The translations under genes were made by a program, and so were the position numbers. A stretch of 64,000 nucleotides of DNA from Sinisalibacter lacisalsi. Lineage in GTDB: Bacteria > Pseudomonadota > Alphaproteobacteria > Rhodobacterales > Rhodobacteraceae. The notes beneath the pieces are model-generated. The model was not told the DNA's origin and did no database searches. It saw only the letters and a list, made by a program, of their open reading frames with translations. Below, in pieces: positions 27,662-37,544 of this stretch (position 1 is the first letter of the stretch; each line of letters starts with the position of its first letter). Location: assembly GCF_014640115.1 (NCBI RefSeq), contig NZ_BMGI01000003.1, positions 1 through 64,000 on the forward strand, written 5' to 3'.

Positions 27662-27687
27662 GAAAACGGGCGCCCGAAGGCGCCCGT
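27662..27687 (-). terminator. Rho-independent terminator after transaldolase
   Basis: Read on the minus strand, a 9-bp stem ACGGGCGCC with a TTCG tetraloop is followed by TTTTC. It closes the transaldolase gene, which ends at 27708. Confidence 0.88.
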
Positions 27688-27707
27688 CAAAAACCGGCCA
27701 GCGGCGC

Positions 27708-28361
27708 TCAGAGGATCTTCAGCCCGGCCGCCGCCGCGTCTTTCAGGAAGGTGTCGAGCCCCTTGTCGGTGAGCGGGTGGGCCGCCATCGCCTTGATCAC
27801 CGAGGGCGGGGCTGTCATCACGTCAGCACCGATCAGCGCCGCCGCCTTGGCGTGGTTGACGGTGCGGATCGAAGCGGCGAGGATCTCCGTCTCGAAACCG
27901 TAATTGTCGTAGATCTGGCGGATTTCGGATATGAGCTCCATGCCCTCGATGCCGATATCGTCGAGCCGCCCGATGAAGGGCGAGATGAAGCTCGCGCCGG
28001 CCTTGGCGGCGAGCAGCGCCTGGGTGGCGGAGAAGCAAAGCGTGACGTTGACCATGTGGCCCTCGCCGGAGAGTACCTTGCAGGCCTTGAGGCCATCGAG
28101 CGTAAGCGGCACCTTCACCGCGATGTTCTTGGCGATGTCGGCGAGCTTGCGGCCCTCGGCGATCATCGCGTCGGCCTCCGTCGCCAGCACCTCGGCCGAA
28201 ACCGGGCCGTCGATGAAGGAGCAGATCTCCTTGGTGACCTCGATGATGTCGCGGCCGGATTTCTTGACCAGCGAAGGGTTGGTCGTCACCCCGTCAACAA
28301 GCCCGAGTTCGTCAAGCTCGCGAATGGCGTCGACATCGGCGGTATCGGCAAAGAACTTCAT
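27708..28361 (-). CDS. tal: Transaldolase (short, FSA-like type)
   Basis: A 217-residue transaldolase/fructose-6-phosphate aldolase of the compact class. The N-terminus [16 protein letters not shown] and GVTTNPSLV are family hallmarks. The Schiff-base Lys is in IAVKVPLT near residue 85. [19 protein letters not shown] and the C-terminal [12 protein letters not shown] also fit. It acts in the non-oxidative pentose phosphate pathway. It is divergent from priA. Confidence 0.95.
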   Translation of the reverse strand: MKFFADTADVDAIRELDELGLVDGVTTNPSLVKKSGRDIIEVTKEICSFIDGPVSAEVLATEADAMIAEGRKLADIAKNIAVKVPLTLDGLKACKVLSGEGHMVNVTLCFSATQALLAAKAGASFISPFIGRLDDIGIEGMELISEIRQIYDNYGFETEILAASIRTVNHAKAAALIGADVMTAPPSVIKAMAAHPLTDKGLDTFLKDAAAAGLKIL

Positions 28362-28493
28362 GGCATCCCTCGGTCGTCTGCTGCGGTTTTTCGTCGCCCG
28401 CCTCATACAGGAAGGCGAGCGCGGCAGAAAGGGCAAAGCGGCCTGTGCGGCGCGGCCCGGCGCAAATCCGTGGCTCTGCCGGGGGGCGGAGGA

Positions 28494-30692
28494 ATGAGCG
28501 CGGGGGCGGCGTTCTTCGACGCGGGCACACGCGTGGCGGTGCTCACCACCCAGCCGCTCGACCGGATGCTGACCTATCGCGCCCCCGAGGGCGGCTGCTG
28601 GCAGGGGGCCTTCGTCGAGGTGCCGCTGGGGCCACGCAAGGTGATGGGCGTGGTCTGGGGGCCGGGCGAGACCGGGTTCGACGCGGCCCGGCTGCGCGCG
28701 GTTGCCCGCGTGCTCGACGTGGCGCCCATGCGGCGCGAGATGGCGGAGTTTCTCACCCGGGTGGGTGATTACACGCTCACGCCCCTGCACCAGATGCTGC
28801 GGCTCGCCACCCGCGCGCCGGGGCTCACCGATCCGCCCTCGATGCGCAAGGTCTACCGCCTCGGCGCCGGCCGTCCCGAACGGATGACGGAAGCGCGGGC
28901 GCGGGTGCTGGAGGTTCTGAAGCAATACGGCGGGCTGGCCTTCACGCTTGGCGAACTGGCGGAGATGGCGGGGGTGACCTCGTCGGTGGTGAAGGGGCTG
29001 GTGAAGCTCGGCGCGGTGGCGGAGGAGGAAAGCCCGCGCGATCTGCCCTATCCCCGGCTCGACGCAAGCGCCCCCGGCAAGCCGCTGACCGACGATCAAA
29101 CCCTTGCCGCCGAGGCGCTTTGCGCGGGCCTGCGCTCGGGCGACTACGGCACCACGCTCTTGCGCGGCGTCACCGGCTCGGGGAAAACCGAGGTTTACAT
29201 GGAGGCGGTGGCCGAGGCTATGCGGATGGGGCGGCAGGCGCTGGTGCTTCTGCCCGAGATTGCCCTCACCTCGCAGTTCCTCAAGCGCGTCGAGGCGCGG
29301 TTCGGCGCGCGGCCGGCGGAGTGGCACTCCGGCGTGACGATGACCGAGCGGCGGAGGCTCTGGCGCATGGCGGGCGAGGGCGAGGCGCCGCTGGTGGTGG
29401 GCGCGCGCTCGGCGCTCTACCTGCCGTTCCGCGATCTCGGGCTGATCGTGGTGGATGAGGAGCACGACCAATCCTACAAGCAGGAAGACGGCGTGCTCTA
29501 CTCGGCGCGCGACATGGCGGTGCTGCGCGCCTCGATCAATGCCGCGCGCGTGGTGCTGGCCACCGCCACCCCCTCGCTCGAAACCTGGGCCAATGCCGAG
29601 GCCGGCAAATACACCCGGCTCGATCTTTCATCGCGGTTCGGCCCGGCGGTGCTGCCCGAGATGCGCGCGATCGACATGCGGGTGGAAGACCTGCCCGCCA
29701 ACCGCTGGATCAGCCCGACGCTGGAGGCCCATGTGCGCGCCCGGATCGAGAACGGTGAACAGGCGCTCCTGTTTCTCAATCGCCGGGGCTACGCGCCGGT
29801 GACGATCTGCCGGGCCTGCGGCCACCAGATCGGCTGCGACCATTGCGACGCGCGCATGGTCGAGCACCGGTTCCTGAAACGCCTCGTCTGCCACCAGTGC
29901 GGGGAGACCAAACCGATGCCCGAGGTCTGCCCGTCCTGCGAGGCCGAAGGCAAGCTCGCGCCGGTGGGGCCGGGGGTGGAGCGGCTCGCCGAGGAGGTGC
30001 GCGAACGCTTCCCCGAGGCGCGGGTGGCGGTGCTCTCGTCCGATCTCTTCGCCTCCGCCCGCGCGCTCAAGGCGCAGATCCAGCTGATCGCGGGCGGCGG
30101 GGCGGATATCATCATCGGCACGCAGATGGTGGCCAAGGGGCACAACTTCCCGCTGCTCACGCTGGTGGGCGTGATCGACGCCGACCTGGGCTTGCAAGGC
30201 TCCGACCTGCGCGCGGCGGAAAAGACCTTCCAACTCATCCGGCAGGTGGCCGGGCGCGCCGGGCGGGCCGAAAAGCCGGGGCTGGCGCTGTTGCAGACCT
30301 TCCAGCCCGAACACCCGGTGATCCGCGCGATCCTGTCGGGCGACGAGGAGGGGTTCTGGCGGGCCGAAGCGGCGGAACGGCAGGCGGCCGGGGTGCCGCC
30401 CTATGGCCGCCTTGCGGGGATCGTGATCTCGGCTTCGACGGCGGAGGCGGCGTTCGATCTCGGCAACGCGCTGGCGCGCGCCGACGCGCCGCTCCGCCAG
30501 GTCGGGGCGCAGCTCTACGGCCCGGCCCCCGCGCCGATCGCGCGCATTCGCGGCCGCCACCGGGTGCGCCTGCTGGTGAAGGCCGACAAGGGCGCGCCGC
30601 TGCAGACTGCGCTCAAGGCCTGGATCGCGCAGTTCACGCCGAAGGGCGATACACGGCTCTCGGTCGATATCGACCCGCAGAGTTTCTACTGA
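28494..30692 (+). CDS. priA: Primosomal protein N' (PriA helicase)
   Basis: A 732-residue DNA helicase that restarts stalled forks. An N-terminal DNA-binding region precedes Walker A ([11 protein letters not shown] near residue 225) and the DEEH box ([15 protein letters not shown]). Two zinc modules follow ([14 protein letters not shown], then CHQCG ... CPSC), and then motifs [12 protein letters not shown] and [10 protein letters not shown]. The ATG at 28494 follows GGAGG. Confidence 0.97.
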   Translation: MSAGAAFFDAGTRVAVLTTQPLDRMLTYRAPEGGCWQGAFVEVPLGPRKVMGVVWGPGETGFDAARLRAVARVLDVAPMRREMAEFLTRVGDYTLTPLHQMLRLATRAPGLTDPPSMRKVYRLGAGRPERMTEARARVLEVLKQYGGLAFTLGELAEMAGVTSSVVKGLVKLGAVAEEESPRDLPYPRLDASAPGKPLTDDQTLAAEALCAGLRSGDYGTTLLRGVTGSGKTEVYMEAVAEAMRMGRQALVLLPEIALTSQFLKRVEARFGARPAEWHSGVTMTERRRLWRMAGEGEAPLVVGARSALYLPFRDLGLIVVDEEHDQSYKQEDGVLYSARDMAVLRASINAARVVLATATPSLETWANAEAGKYTRLDLSSRFGPAVLPEMRAIDMRVEDLPANRWISPTLEAHVRARIENGEQALLFLNRRGYAPVTICRACGHQIGCDHCDARMVEHRFLKRLVCHQCGETKPMPEVCPSCEAEGKLAPVGPGVERLAEEVRERFPEARVAVLSSDLFASARALKAQIQLIAGGGADIIIGTQMVAKGHNFPLLTLVGVIDADLGLQGSDLRAAEKTFQLIRQVAGRAGRAEKPGLALLQTFQPEHPVIRAILSGDEEGFWRAEAAERQAAGVPPYGRLAGIVISASTAEAAFDLGNALARADAPLRQVGAQLYGPAPAPIARIRGRHRVRLLVKADKGAPLQTALKAWIAQFTPKGDTRLSVDIDPQSFY

Positions 30693-30755
30693 CCGGGCGG
30701 ACGCCGCCACGCGGCGGCGTGCCACGCGATCGCGCGATCGCGTCTGCCGCCCGGC

Positions 30756-31820
30756 TCAGGCGGGCTGGAACACCAGTCTGCGCTGGTCGACGAGGTAATC
30801 GGCCGCCATCGCGCCGACCCACATGAAGAACAGCGCCACCAGCGCCGTGGCCACGAAGATCGACCCGCCGGTGACTCCCGCGCCGATGGCGCAGCCGCCC
30901 GCCAACATCCCGCCGAAGCCCATCAGCGCCGCGCCGACCATTGCCCGGCGCATGTTGGCCTCGCCCTCGAACCCCTGGAACCTGAACTCGCGCGAGATCA
31001 GCGCCGCGAGGAAGGCGCCGATTACCACGCCGGGCACGAGGCCCACGTCGAATTCCAGCACCGGGTTGCGCTCGAGGAAAAACATCAGCGTGTTGGCGGA
31101 GGGGCCGGTGAAGGTGGCCGAGGTGACCGTGACCGGCTCGAAGGCCACCCGCGCCAGCGCCGAGGTGAGCGCCCAGCCGAGCGCCACGGCAAAGCCAACG
31201 CCCGAGGCGAACACCAGCCGCGATGCGCCGATCCGGTTGCGCCGCGCCAGCACCAGCGCCAGCGCCGCGATCGCCAGCCCGAGGGCGAGCCCGGCCCAGT
31301 CGGGCAGCCGCAGCGCGGCGAGCAGATCGACGTTGCGCCCGCCTTTCGTGGTCCAGAGCATGGCGAGATCGTCGCGCAGCGGCGCGAGCCAGCCCTTGAG
31401 GCTCATCTGCGCCACCACGGCGAAGATCAGCCCCGAGACGATCGAACGCAGGTTGCCCGAGGCCGCCATTACCAGAAGCCGGCCGGAACAGCCGCGGGCC
31501 AGCACCATGCCGACGCCGAACAGAAGCCCGCCGATGATCGCCCCCGACCACGAGCCGGTGACGGCCATCATCCGCGCGTCGGCGGGCTGGATATAGTCCA
31601 GGAGCACAGCGGCCTGCACCCAGACCATCGCCGTCGAGAAGGTCAGAAGCCAGACCGAAACCGAGGCCCCCAGCGTGCGGCGGGCGAACTCGATCGTCGC
31701 CGCCCGGAGGCAGAACCGCGAGCGCTGCGCCGAGACGCCGAAGACGATCCCCGTGGCCAGTCCGAAGAGCGCGGCGGTTTCGGCTTCGCCGACCCGGTCC
31801 AAGAGTGCGATGATATCCAT
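30756..31820 (-). CDS. YeeE/YedE-family (thiosulfate-type) permease
   Basis: A 354-residue membrane protein of the YeeE/YedE (DUF395) family with about ten helices. The repeated family motif with conserved Cys is seen as SQRSRFCLR-like AQRSRFCLRAAT, GMVLARGCSGR and GGMLAGGCAIGAG. Relatives import thiosulfate or other sulfur compounds. The start at 31820 has AGGAGG upstream. It is divergent from the MFS gene. Confidence 0.88.
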   Translation of the reverse strand: MDIIALLDRVGEAETAALFGLATGIVFGVSAQRSRFCLRAATIEFARRTLGASVSVWLLTFSTAMVWVQAAVLLDYIQPADARMMAVTGSWSGAIIGGLLFGVGMVLARGCSGRLLVMAASGNLRSIVSGLIFAVVAQMSLKGWLAPLRDDLAMLWTTKGGRNVDLLAALRLPDWAGLALGLAIAALALVLARRNRIGASRLVFASGVGFAVALGWALTSALARVAFEPVTVTSATFTGPSANTLMFFLERNPVLEFDVGLVPGVVIGAFLAALISREFRFQGFEGEANMRRAMVGAALMGFGGMLAGGCAIGAGVTGGSIFVATALVALFFMWVGAMAADYLVDQRRLVFQPA

Positions 31821-31952
31821 GGTGATGCCTCCTGCGTGGCGCGCAGATGCACCCGATTCGCGCGCTCCGCCTTGATCGACGTCAAGTTGCATAAGTGAAA
31901 ATGAATGTGTTTTTCCGCTCGCCTCGTGCCGGGCCGCGGCCTATCAATCGCC

Positions 31953-33188
31953 ATGCGGACGCAAACTCTGACTCTCGAACAGGCCCGAAGCCTGCCGCGC
32001 TGGCGCCAGCCGGTCACGCTGCTGATGCTGATGGCGGCGGCGATGCCGATCGCCTTCGCCACCTGGTCGGCCCTGCTCAACAACTTCGTCATCGAGATGG
32101 CGGGGTTCACCGGGGTCGAGATCGGCTGGCTGCATTCGGTGCGCGAACTGCCGGGTTTTCTCGCGATCGGGGTGATCCTGCTCATCATGTTCTTTCGCGA
32201 ACAGACGCTGCTGGTCTTCAACCTCGGCCTGCTCGGGGCGGCCACGGCGATGACGGCGTGGTTTCCCTCGCTCGGCGGGATCCTCACGATCACCATGCTC
32301 AGCTCGATCGGGTTCCACTACTACGAGACGGTCAACCAGTCGCTCCAACTGCAATGGATCGACCGCGCCCGCGCGCCGCAGATGCTGGGCTGGCTGATGG
32401 CGGTCGGTTCGGGCGCCTCGCTGGTGGCCTACGGGCTGCTGGTGGTGACGTGGAAAACCTTCGATCTCTCCTACAACTTCGTCTACCTCGCCTCGGGCGG
32501 TTTCACCCTCGCGGTCGCGATCTTCGCCTGGGCCCTCTACCCAAAATTCGAAAGCCCCGAGCCGCAGCTCAAAACCTTCGTGCTGCGCCGCCGCTACTGG
32601 CTCTACTACGCGCTGCAGGCGATGGCGGGCGCGCGGCGGCAGATCTTCGTGGTCTTCGCCGCCTTCATGATGGTCGAGCGCTTCGGCTTCGAGGTGCACG
32701 AGGTGACCGCGCTGTTCATGATCAACTTCCTCGCCAACATGGTCTTCGCGCCGCTGATGGGGCGGGCGGTGGGCAAGTGGGGCGAGCGCAACGCGCTGGC
32801 CTTCGAATACATCGGCCTCGCGCTGGTGTTTCTCGCCTATGGCGGGATCTACTATTTCGGCTGGGGCGTGGCGCTGGCCGCGGCGCTCTACGTGATCGAC
32901 CACATGTTCTTCGCGCTCGCCTTCGCGCTGAAAACCTATTTCCAGAAGATCGCCGATATTCCCGACATCGCCCCCACCGCGGCGGTGGCCTTCACCATCA
33001 ACCACGTCGCCGCCGTGTTCCTGCCCGCGCTGCTCGGTTACCTCTGGGTCACCTCGCCCGGCGGGGTCTTCCTGCTCGCCGCAGCGATGGCGATCGGCTC
33101 ACTCACGCTCGCGCTGATGATCCCGCGCCACCCCGAGAAGGGTCACGAAACGGTGTTCGCGGGCCTTGCCGTCTCGCCGGCCGAGTAA
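31953..33188 (+). CDS. MFS transporter
   Basis: A 411-residue major facilitator with about twelve membrane helices. No substrate-specific motif is obvious. The MDRxGxRx-like loop between helices 2 and 3 is degenerate here. It opens a plus-strand run with msrA 33 bp downstream. Substrate unknown. Confidence 0.82.
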   Translation: MRTQTLTLEQARSLPRWRQPVTLLMLMAAAMPIAFATWSALLNNFVIEMAGFTGVEIGWLHSVRELPGFLAIGVILLIMFFREQTLLVFNLGLLGAATAMTAWFPSLGGILTITMLSSIGFHYYETVNQSLQLQWIDRARAPQMLGWLMAVGSGASLVAYGLLVVTWKTFDLSYNFVYLASGGFTLAVAIFAWALYPKFESPEPQLKTFVLRRRYWLYYALQAMAGARRQIFVVFAAFMMVERFGFEVHEVTALFMINFLANMVFAPLMGRAVGKWGERNALAFEYIGLALVFLAYGGIYYFGWGVALAAALYVIDHMFFALAFALKTYFQKIADIPDIAPTAAVAFTINHVAAVFLPALLGYLWVTSPGGVFLLAAAMAIGSLTLALMIPRHPEKGHETVFAGLAVSPAE

Positions 33189-33221
33189 CGCGGGACTATA
33201 TCGAGGACAAAGGAGAAGCGC

Positions 33222-33869
33222 ATGTTTGGTTTGACGAAAAAGATCGAGATGGTCGCGCCGGCCGAGGCCCTGCCGGGGCGCAACACCGCGATCCCCACCG
33301 CCGCGACGCATCACGTCTTCGGCCGGCCGCTCACGCTCGAGGTGCCGCCGGGCCATGAGGTGGCGGTGTTCGGGATGGGATGTTTCTGGGGTGTCGAGCG
33401 CATGTTCTGGCAGTTGCCGGGCGTCTGGATGACGCTTGCGGGCTACGCCGGCGGCTACACCCCGAACCCGACCTACGAGGAGGTCTGCTCGGGACGCACC
33501 GGGCATACCGAGGCGGTCTGGGTTACCTACGATCCGGGCGTGATTTCCTATGACGAGCTTCTCAAGGTGTTCTGGGAAGGGCATGACCCGACGCAGGGCA
33601 TGCGCCAGGGCAACGACCGGGGCACGCAATACCGCTCGGCGATCTACTGGACGAGCGATGCCCAGCGTGACGCCGCGCTGGCCAGCCGCGATGCCTTCGC
33701 CCCGCGGCTCGGCGCGGCGGGATACGGCGCGATCACCACTGAGATCGCCGAGGCCGGGCCGTTCTTCTGGGCCGAGGACTACCACCAGCAATACCTCTCC
33801 AAGAATCCCAACGGCTATTGCGGGATTGGCGGCACCGGCGTGAGCTGCCCGATCGGCACCGGGGCTTGA
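33222..33869 (+). CDS. msrA: Peptide-methionine (S)-S-oxide reductase MsrA
   Basis: A 215-residue repair enzyme reducing methionine-S-sulfoxide. The catalytic Cys is in [10 protein letters not shown] (Cys54). GYAGG, the GHTEAV stretch, the HDPTQ region ([20 protein letters not shown]) and AEDYHQQYL are all present. C-terminal cysteines (YCGIGG, VSCPIG) could act as resolving residues. There is no MsrB domain. Confidence 0.96.
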   Translation: MFGLTKKIEMVAPAEALPGRNTAIPTAATHHVFGRPLTLEVPPGHEVAVFGMGCFWGVERMFWQLPGVWMTLAGYAGGYTPNPTYEEVCSGRTGHTEAVWVTYDPGVISYDELLKVFWEGHDPTQGMRQGNDRGTQYRSAIYWTSDAQRDAALASRDAFAPRLGAAGYGAITTEIAEAGPFFWAEDYHQQYLSKNPNGYCGIGGTGVSCPIGTGA

Positions 33870-33877
33870 GGGCGGGG

Positions 33878-33940
33878 CAGGGGGGCTCTGCCCCCCTCGC
33901 CCTTCGGGCTCACCCCCCGAGGTATTTGTGGACCCAAGAA
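33878..33940. repeat. Dispersed intergenic repeat with GAGGTATTTG core
   Basis: A hairpin at 33879-33897 (arms AGGGGGGC and GCCCCCCT) is followed by a small GCCC-TTCG-GGGC hairpin and GAGGTATTTG at 33919-33928. It is the second member of the family seen at 13593-13640, in opposite orientation. Confidence 0.7.
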
Positions 33941-34005
33941 GCAGGGGGCGTTCTTGACCGCCCGGCGGGCCGGGGGTAGGCCGGGGCGCCAGCAGGAGAC
34001 CGCCG

Positions 34006-34878
34006 ATGCCCACATTCACCGCCTTCACCACGCTTGATGGCCACGCTCCCGCCGAGGCGCTGGGCGCGGCGCTCGAGGATCTCGATCCCGCGCCCACCGG
34101 GGTGGGGGTGTTCGAAGTGGAAGACGGCTCGGGGCTTTGGGAGGTGGGCGGCTACTTCACCGAGGCGCCCGACGAGATCGCGCTGGCGCTGCTCGCCAAG
34201 GTGCACGGCGCGGGCGATTTCACCGTGTCGGAACTGCCCGAGACCGATTGGGTGGCGCATGTGAAACGCGCGCTGTCGCCGGTCGAGGCGGGGCGCTTCT
34301 TCGTCTATGGCAGCCATGATGCCGATCGGGTGCCCGCCGGCAAGGTGGCGCTCCGGATCGAGGCCGCCATGGCCTTCGGCACCGGCCATCACGGCACCAC
34401 GCTCGGCTGCCTGAGCGCGCTCGACGCGCTGGTGACGCAAGGCCTGGTGAAGCGCAACATCGCCGATATCGGCTGCGGCACGGCGGTGCTGGCGATGGCG
34501 GCGGCGAAGGTCTGGCCGCGGCCGGTGATCGCCTCCGACATCGACGCCGTGGCGGTTGACGTGGCGCGCGCCAACATCGAGGCGAACGGGCTTTCGGAGC
34601 GCGTGCACGCGATCGAGGCGGCCGGGTTCGACCATCCCGACCTCGCTGCCGCCGCGCCCTTCGATCTCGTTTTCGCCAATATCCTCAAGGGCCCGCTGCT
34701 GGCGCTGGCGCCGGAAATGGCGGTGCACGTCGCCCCCGGTGGGCACGCGATCCTGTCGGGAATCCTGAACCACCAGGCCGACGAGGTGGTGGCTGCCTAC
34801 AAGGCGCAGGGCTTCGTGCTGGCGTCACGCGCAGAATATGGCGATTGGACGACATTGGTGCTCACCAGAAACCCTTAA
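34006..34878 (+). CDS. prmA: Ribosomal protein L11 methyltransferase PrmA
   Basis: A 290-residue SAM-dependent methyltransferase that modifies L11. The N-terminal substrate domain is followed by the catalytic Rossmann fold: AMAFGTGHHGTT, DIGCGTAVLAMAAAKV (SAM site, about residue 160), ASDIDAVAVDVARAN and the NILKGPLL motif (the NPPY-like N-I-L of PrmA). Family length is normal. Confidence 0.95.
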   Translation: MPTFTAFTTLDGHAPAEALGAALEDLDPAPTGVGVFEVEDGSGLWEVGGYFTEAPDEIALALLAKVHGAGDFTVSELPETDWVAHVKRALSPVEAGRFFVYGSHDADRVPAGKVALRIEAAMAFGTGHHGTTLGCLSALDALVTQGLVKRNIADIGCGTAVLAMAAAKVWPRPVIASDIDAVAVDVARANIEANGLSERVHAIEAAGFDHPDLAAAAPFDLVFANILKGPLLALAPEMAVHVAPGGHAILSGILNHQADEVVAAYKAQGFVLASRAEYGDWTTLVLTRNP

Positions 34879-34904
34879 AAATAAGGGGAAACAAACTGTT
34901 TCCC
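34872..34904 (+). repeat. Two overlapping hairpins at the prmA stop
   Basis: CCCTTA/TAAGGG (34872-34887) and GGGAAAC/GTTTCCC (34886-34904) share two bases, so they cannot both form fully. The first covers the prmA stop codon. No T-run follows. They may act as a weak terminator or RNA-stability element. Confidence 0.5.
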
Positions 34905-34975
34905 GCGCTCCGCCACGTTTTTGCCACATTTCTGCCCTTAATTGCATCCGGTGGGGGCGAGGTTTGGAGTTGGTC

Positions 34976-35323
34976 ATGGCTGACGCGAACTACGCCAGAT
35001 TCAGCAAGCGCCTTCGAGAGATCGAAGGGCGTCACAAGCGGCTTTCAGCGGGCTATGTGCGGCTCGAGGAGCGCGATGGCGTGCTCGTGCCGGTGGAGCG
35101 TGCGCGGCCGCGCCGGTCTCTTCCGTTGCGCGGTATCACGCTTTCGCTCGTGGCGTTCCTGCTGTTCAAGGGATTCCTGCTCAACTACATCGGCCCGATC
35201 ACCTACGGTGACCGGCTGGCCATGCTGGAGGCGGGCAACGTCGTTGAACGGCTCGGCGGCTGGGTCATGGGCGCCGATCCGATCACGCTGTGGATCGCCA
35301 GCCAGTTCGGCGCGTTGATCTGA
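34976..35323 (+). CDS. Small membrane protein, hypothetical
   Basis: A 115-residue protein with a basic N-terminal coiled part (FSKRLREIEGRHKRLSAGYV), one membrane helix near residues 53-73, and a short outer or periplasmic tail. Similar small proteins are common in Rhodobacteraceae, but I know no function. GGAG precedes the ATG. Confidence 0.65.
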   Translation: MADANYARFSKRLREIEGRHKRLSAGYVRLEERDGVLVPVERARPRRSLPLRGITLSLVAFLLFKGFLLNYIGPITYGDRLAMLEAGNVVERLGGWVMGADPITLWIASQFGALI

Positions 35324-35327
35324 TCTC

Positions 35328-35879
35328 TCAGCCGGTGAGATCTATCTCGACAAGGCCGAGCGCGCGGGCGTTCTCTGTCGAGAGGATCCCCGAGTTGAGG
35401 CCGTTGCGAACCTGGAAGGCGCGGATCGCCTGCCGCGTGGCATGGTCGAGTGTGCCGCTGGGGGTGCCCTTGTAGATCCCGCGCGCGGCGAGCGCCCGCT
35501 GCACCGAGGCGATGAAGTCGGGTGTCCAGCGCGGCGGGCAGGGGGTTTCGAAATAGATCACCTCGCGGCCGGTCACCACCTGGTGGCTGGTGCGTTCCTC
35601 GTATTTCGCCGGGGTGATGATATTGCCCTCGGGGCCGATCTCGGCCTCCGCGACGAGCATCCGCTCGGTCACCTGCTCGATCACCGCCGGGGTCACGTCC
35701 TTGCCATAGCAGGCGCCGGGGCGGGCGCCGGGCGGGCCGAGGGTGAAATCGGTGATCACCACTTCCTCGCCGAGGTCGGCACGGGCGACGTCTTCGCCCC
35801 CGTCCGCGGTGCAGGCGGTGAACCCGAAGGCGGCCAGAACGATCCCGGCGGCGGGACGGAAGCTGAAAAATCTGGTCAT
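35328..35879 (-). CDS. Lipoprotein-like peptidoglycan-binding domain protein
   Basis: A 183-residue secreted protein. The signal (RPAAGIVLAAFGFTAC) ends in a lipobox-like Cys at residue 23. The C-terminal 60 residues form a peptidoglycan-binding type 1 domain (IASVQRALAARGIYKGTPSG, LDHATRQAIRAFQVRNGL). It probably anchors to the outer membrane and touches the wall. It lies just downstream of the DnaE2 remnant on the same strand. Confidence 0.8.
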   Translation of the reverse strand: MTRFFSFRPAAGIVLAAFGFTACTADGGEDVARADLGEEVVITDFTLGPPGARPGACYGKDVTPAVIEQVTERMLVAEAEIGPEGNIITPAKYEERTSHQVVTGREVIYFETPCPPRWTPDFIASVQRALAARGIYKGTPSGTLDHATRQAIRAFQVRNGLNSGILSTENARALGLVEIDLTG

Positions 35880-35938
35880 CTGCTCGTTTCGGTTCTGTGG
35901 ACCGTTTGGCGAAACATAGCCGATATTTGCGCGCCGGG

Positions 35939-36313
35939 CTAGGGGGCCTCGTTGGCCTCGCCGGGGGGGCGCGCCAGCCGGTCGAGCAGTGGCGAGATAT
36001 CCTCGATCACCTCCGCCACGATCTGCACCACCCCGCTCTCGCGTTGCAGCCGTCCGGTCACCCTGAGCGCGCGCCCCGCCACCACGGCGCGGCGGTGGCG
36101 CTCGTAGGCCTGGCGCCAGACGACCACGTTGGCGATGCCGGTCTCGTCCTCCAGCGTGATGAAGATCACGCCCTTCGCCGTGCCTGGGCGCTGGCGCACC
36201 ATCACCAGCCCCGCCACCGTCACCCGCGCGCCCACCGGCGGGCGGCTGAGCCAGCGATGCGGGATCGCCGAGGGCGGGCGCGGCCAGCGCGCGGGGGATG
36301 AGGCGGGTATCAT
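35939..36313 (-). pseudogene. dnaE2: Orphan C-terminal (OB-fold) remnant of error-prone polymerase DnaE2
   Basis: This 124-residue frame matches only the last part of DnaE2/ImuC: RVTVAGLVMVRQRPGTAKG, VIFITLEDETGIANVVVW and VTGRLQRESGVVQIVAEVIE, the OB fold and its end. An intact DnaE2 is over 1,000 residues; the PHP, palm, fingers and beta-binding parts are gone. The frame begins directly next to a LexA box, as if an imuA-imuB-dnaE2 cassette had collapsed between its promoter and its 3' end. It may be unexpressed, or make a small OB protein on DNA damage. Confidence 0.82.
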
Positions 36314-36315
36314 GA

Positions 36316-36330
36316 GAACAGAAATAGAAC
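36316..36330 (-). promoter_or_regulatory. LexA (SOS) box
   Basis: GAAC-N7-GAAC, read on the minus strand as GTTCTATTTCTGTTC, fits the alphaproteobacterial LexA operator exactly. It ends two bases before the ATG of the DnaE2 remnant, which leaves no room for a ribosome site there. The plus-strand ferredoxin start is 110 bp away and is a less likely target. Confidence 0.85.
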
Positions 36331-36403
36331 ATAGCTCGATGAAGGCAAGCCCTGCGCCGAGATCTGGCAAAACGGGCTGGCAGCCCCCATCTGCCTTCGC
36401 TAG

Positions 36404-36763
<360 letters not shown>

Positions 36764-36827
36764 TCACGCAGCCGTTGCTGGACAGGCGCGCGGCGGGTGG
36801 GCGACAAGGAGGCGAAAGGACCGCTCC

Positions 36828-37544
36828 ATGCGCCTCGCCCTCAGCCTCGCGCTTGCGCTGCTCCCCGCTCCCTCGGCCGCACAAAAGATCGTGGCCGCGG
36901 CCTATGTCGATCCCACCGGGGCCTATGGTCACGGCGCGTTGAAAGACGGCGAATACGCCGGGCTGGAACTGCGTTACGCCGACGGCGGTGGTAACATCTT
37001 CCGCTTCGATGGCGCGGTGTTCGAGGATACCGCGCCAAGGCTGCACGATTTCGATGGCGACGGCGCGCCCGAGGTGGTGGCGGTGCTCTCCGGCTTCGAA
37101 GTCGGCGCGATGGTGATGGTCTTCGGCCATGACGGCGCAGCGGTCCGCCCGCTCGGCCAGACCGCCGCGATCGGCGAGCGCCACCGCTGGCTCGCCATCG
37201 CCGGGATCGCCGATTTCGACGGCGATGGTCATGACGAGATCGCCTATGTCGATCGCCCGCACCTCGCCAAGACCCTGCGTCTCGTGAGGGTGGTGCTTCA
37301 AGACGGACAGGCCCGTTTCACCCCCGTGGCCAGCGCCACCGGCTTCAGCAACCACCGCTACGGCGCGGAGATGATCGAGGGCGGCGTGCGCGCCTGCCCC
37401 GGCGCAGCGCCGTTGATCGTCACCGCCGATGCCGATTGGCGCGAGGTGGAGGAAACGCGGCTCAAGGCGGGCCGCCTCGTGAGCACCCCCGTGGCCCGCT
37501 ATGAAGGCCCCGAAAGCTTCGCGCCGTTCCTCGCCTGTCCCTAG
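36828..37544 (+). CDS. Secreted FG-GAP/VCBS-like repeat protein
   Basis: A 238-residue exported protein with a clear signal peptide (RLALSLALALLPAPSAAQ). Two DFDGDG calcium-binding style repeats are visible (HDFDGDGAPEVV about residue 80, ADFDGDGHDEIA about 130), as in FG-GAP beta-propeller blades. Probably periplasmic. Its partner or substrate is unknown. Its stop overlaps that of the convergent membrane gene. Confidence 0.78.
   Translation: MRLALSLALALLPAPSAAQKIVAAAYVDPTGAYGHGALKDGEYAGLELRYADGGGNIFRFDGAVFEDTAPRLHDFDGDGAPEVVAVLSGFEVGAMVMVFGHDGAAVRPLGQTAAIGERHRWLAIAGIADFDGDGHDEIAYVDRPHLAKTLRLVRVVLQDGQARFTPVASATGFSNHRYGAEMIEGGVRACPGAAPLIVTADADWREVEETRLKAGRLVSTPVARYEGPESFAPFLACP

Noticed and set aside
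36316-36330. LexA control of the ferredoxin gene
   Set aside because: The box is 110 bp from the ferredoxin start and abuts the opposite gene; FdVI-type ferredoxins are not known SOS genes.
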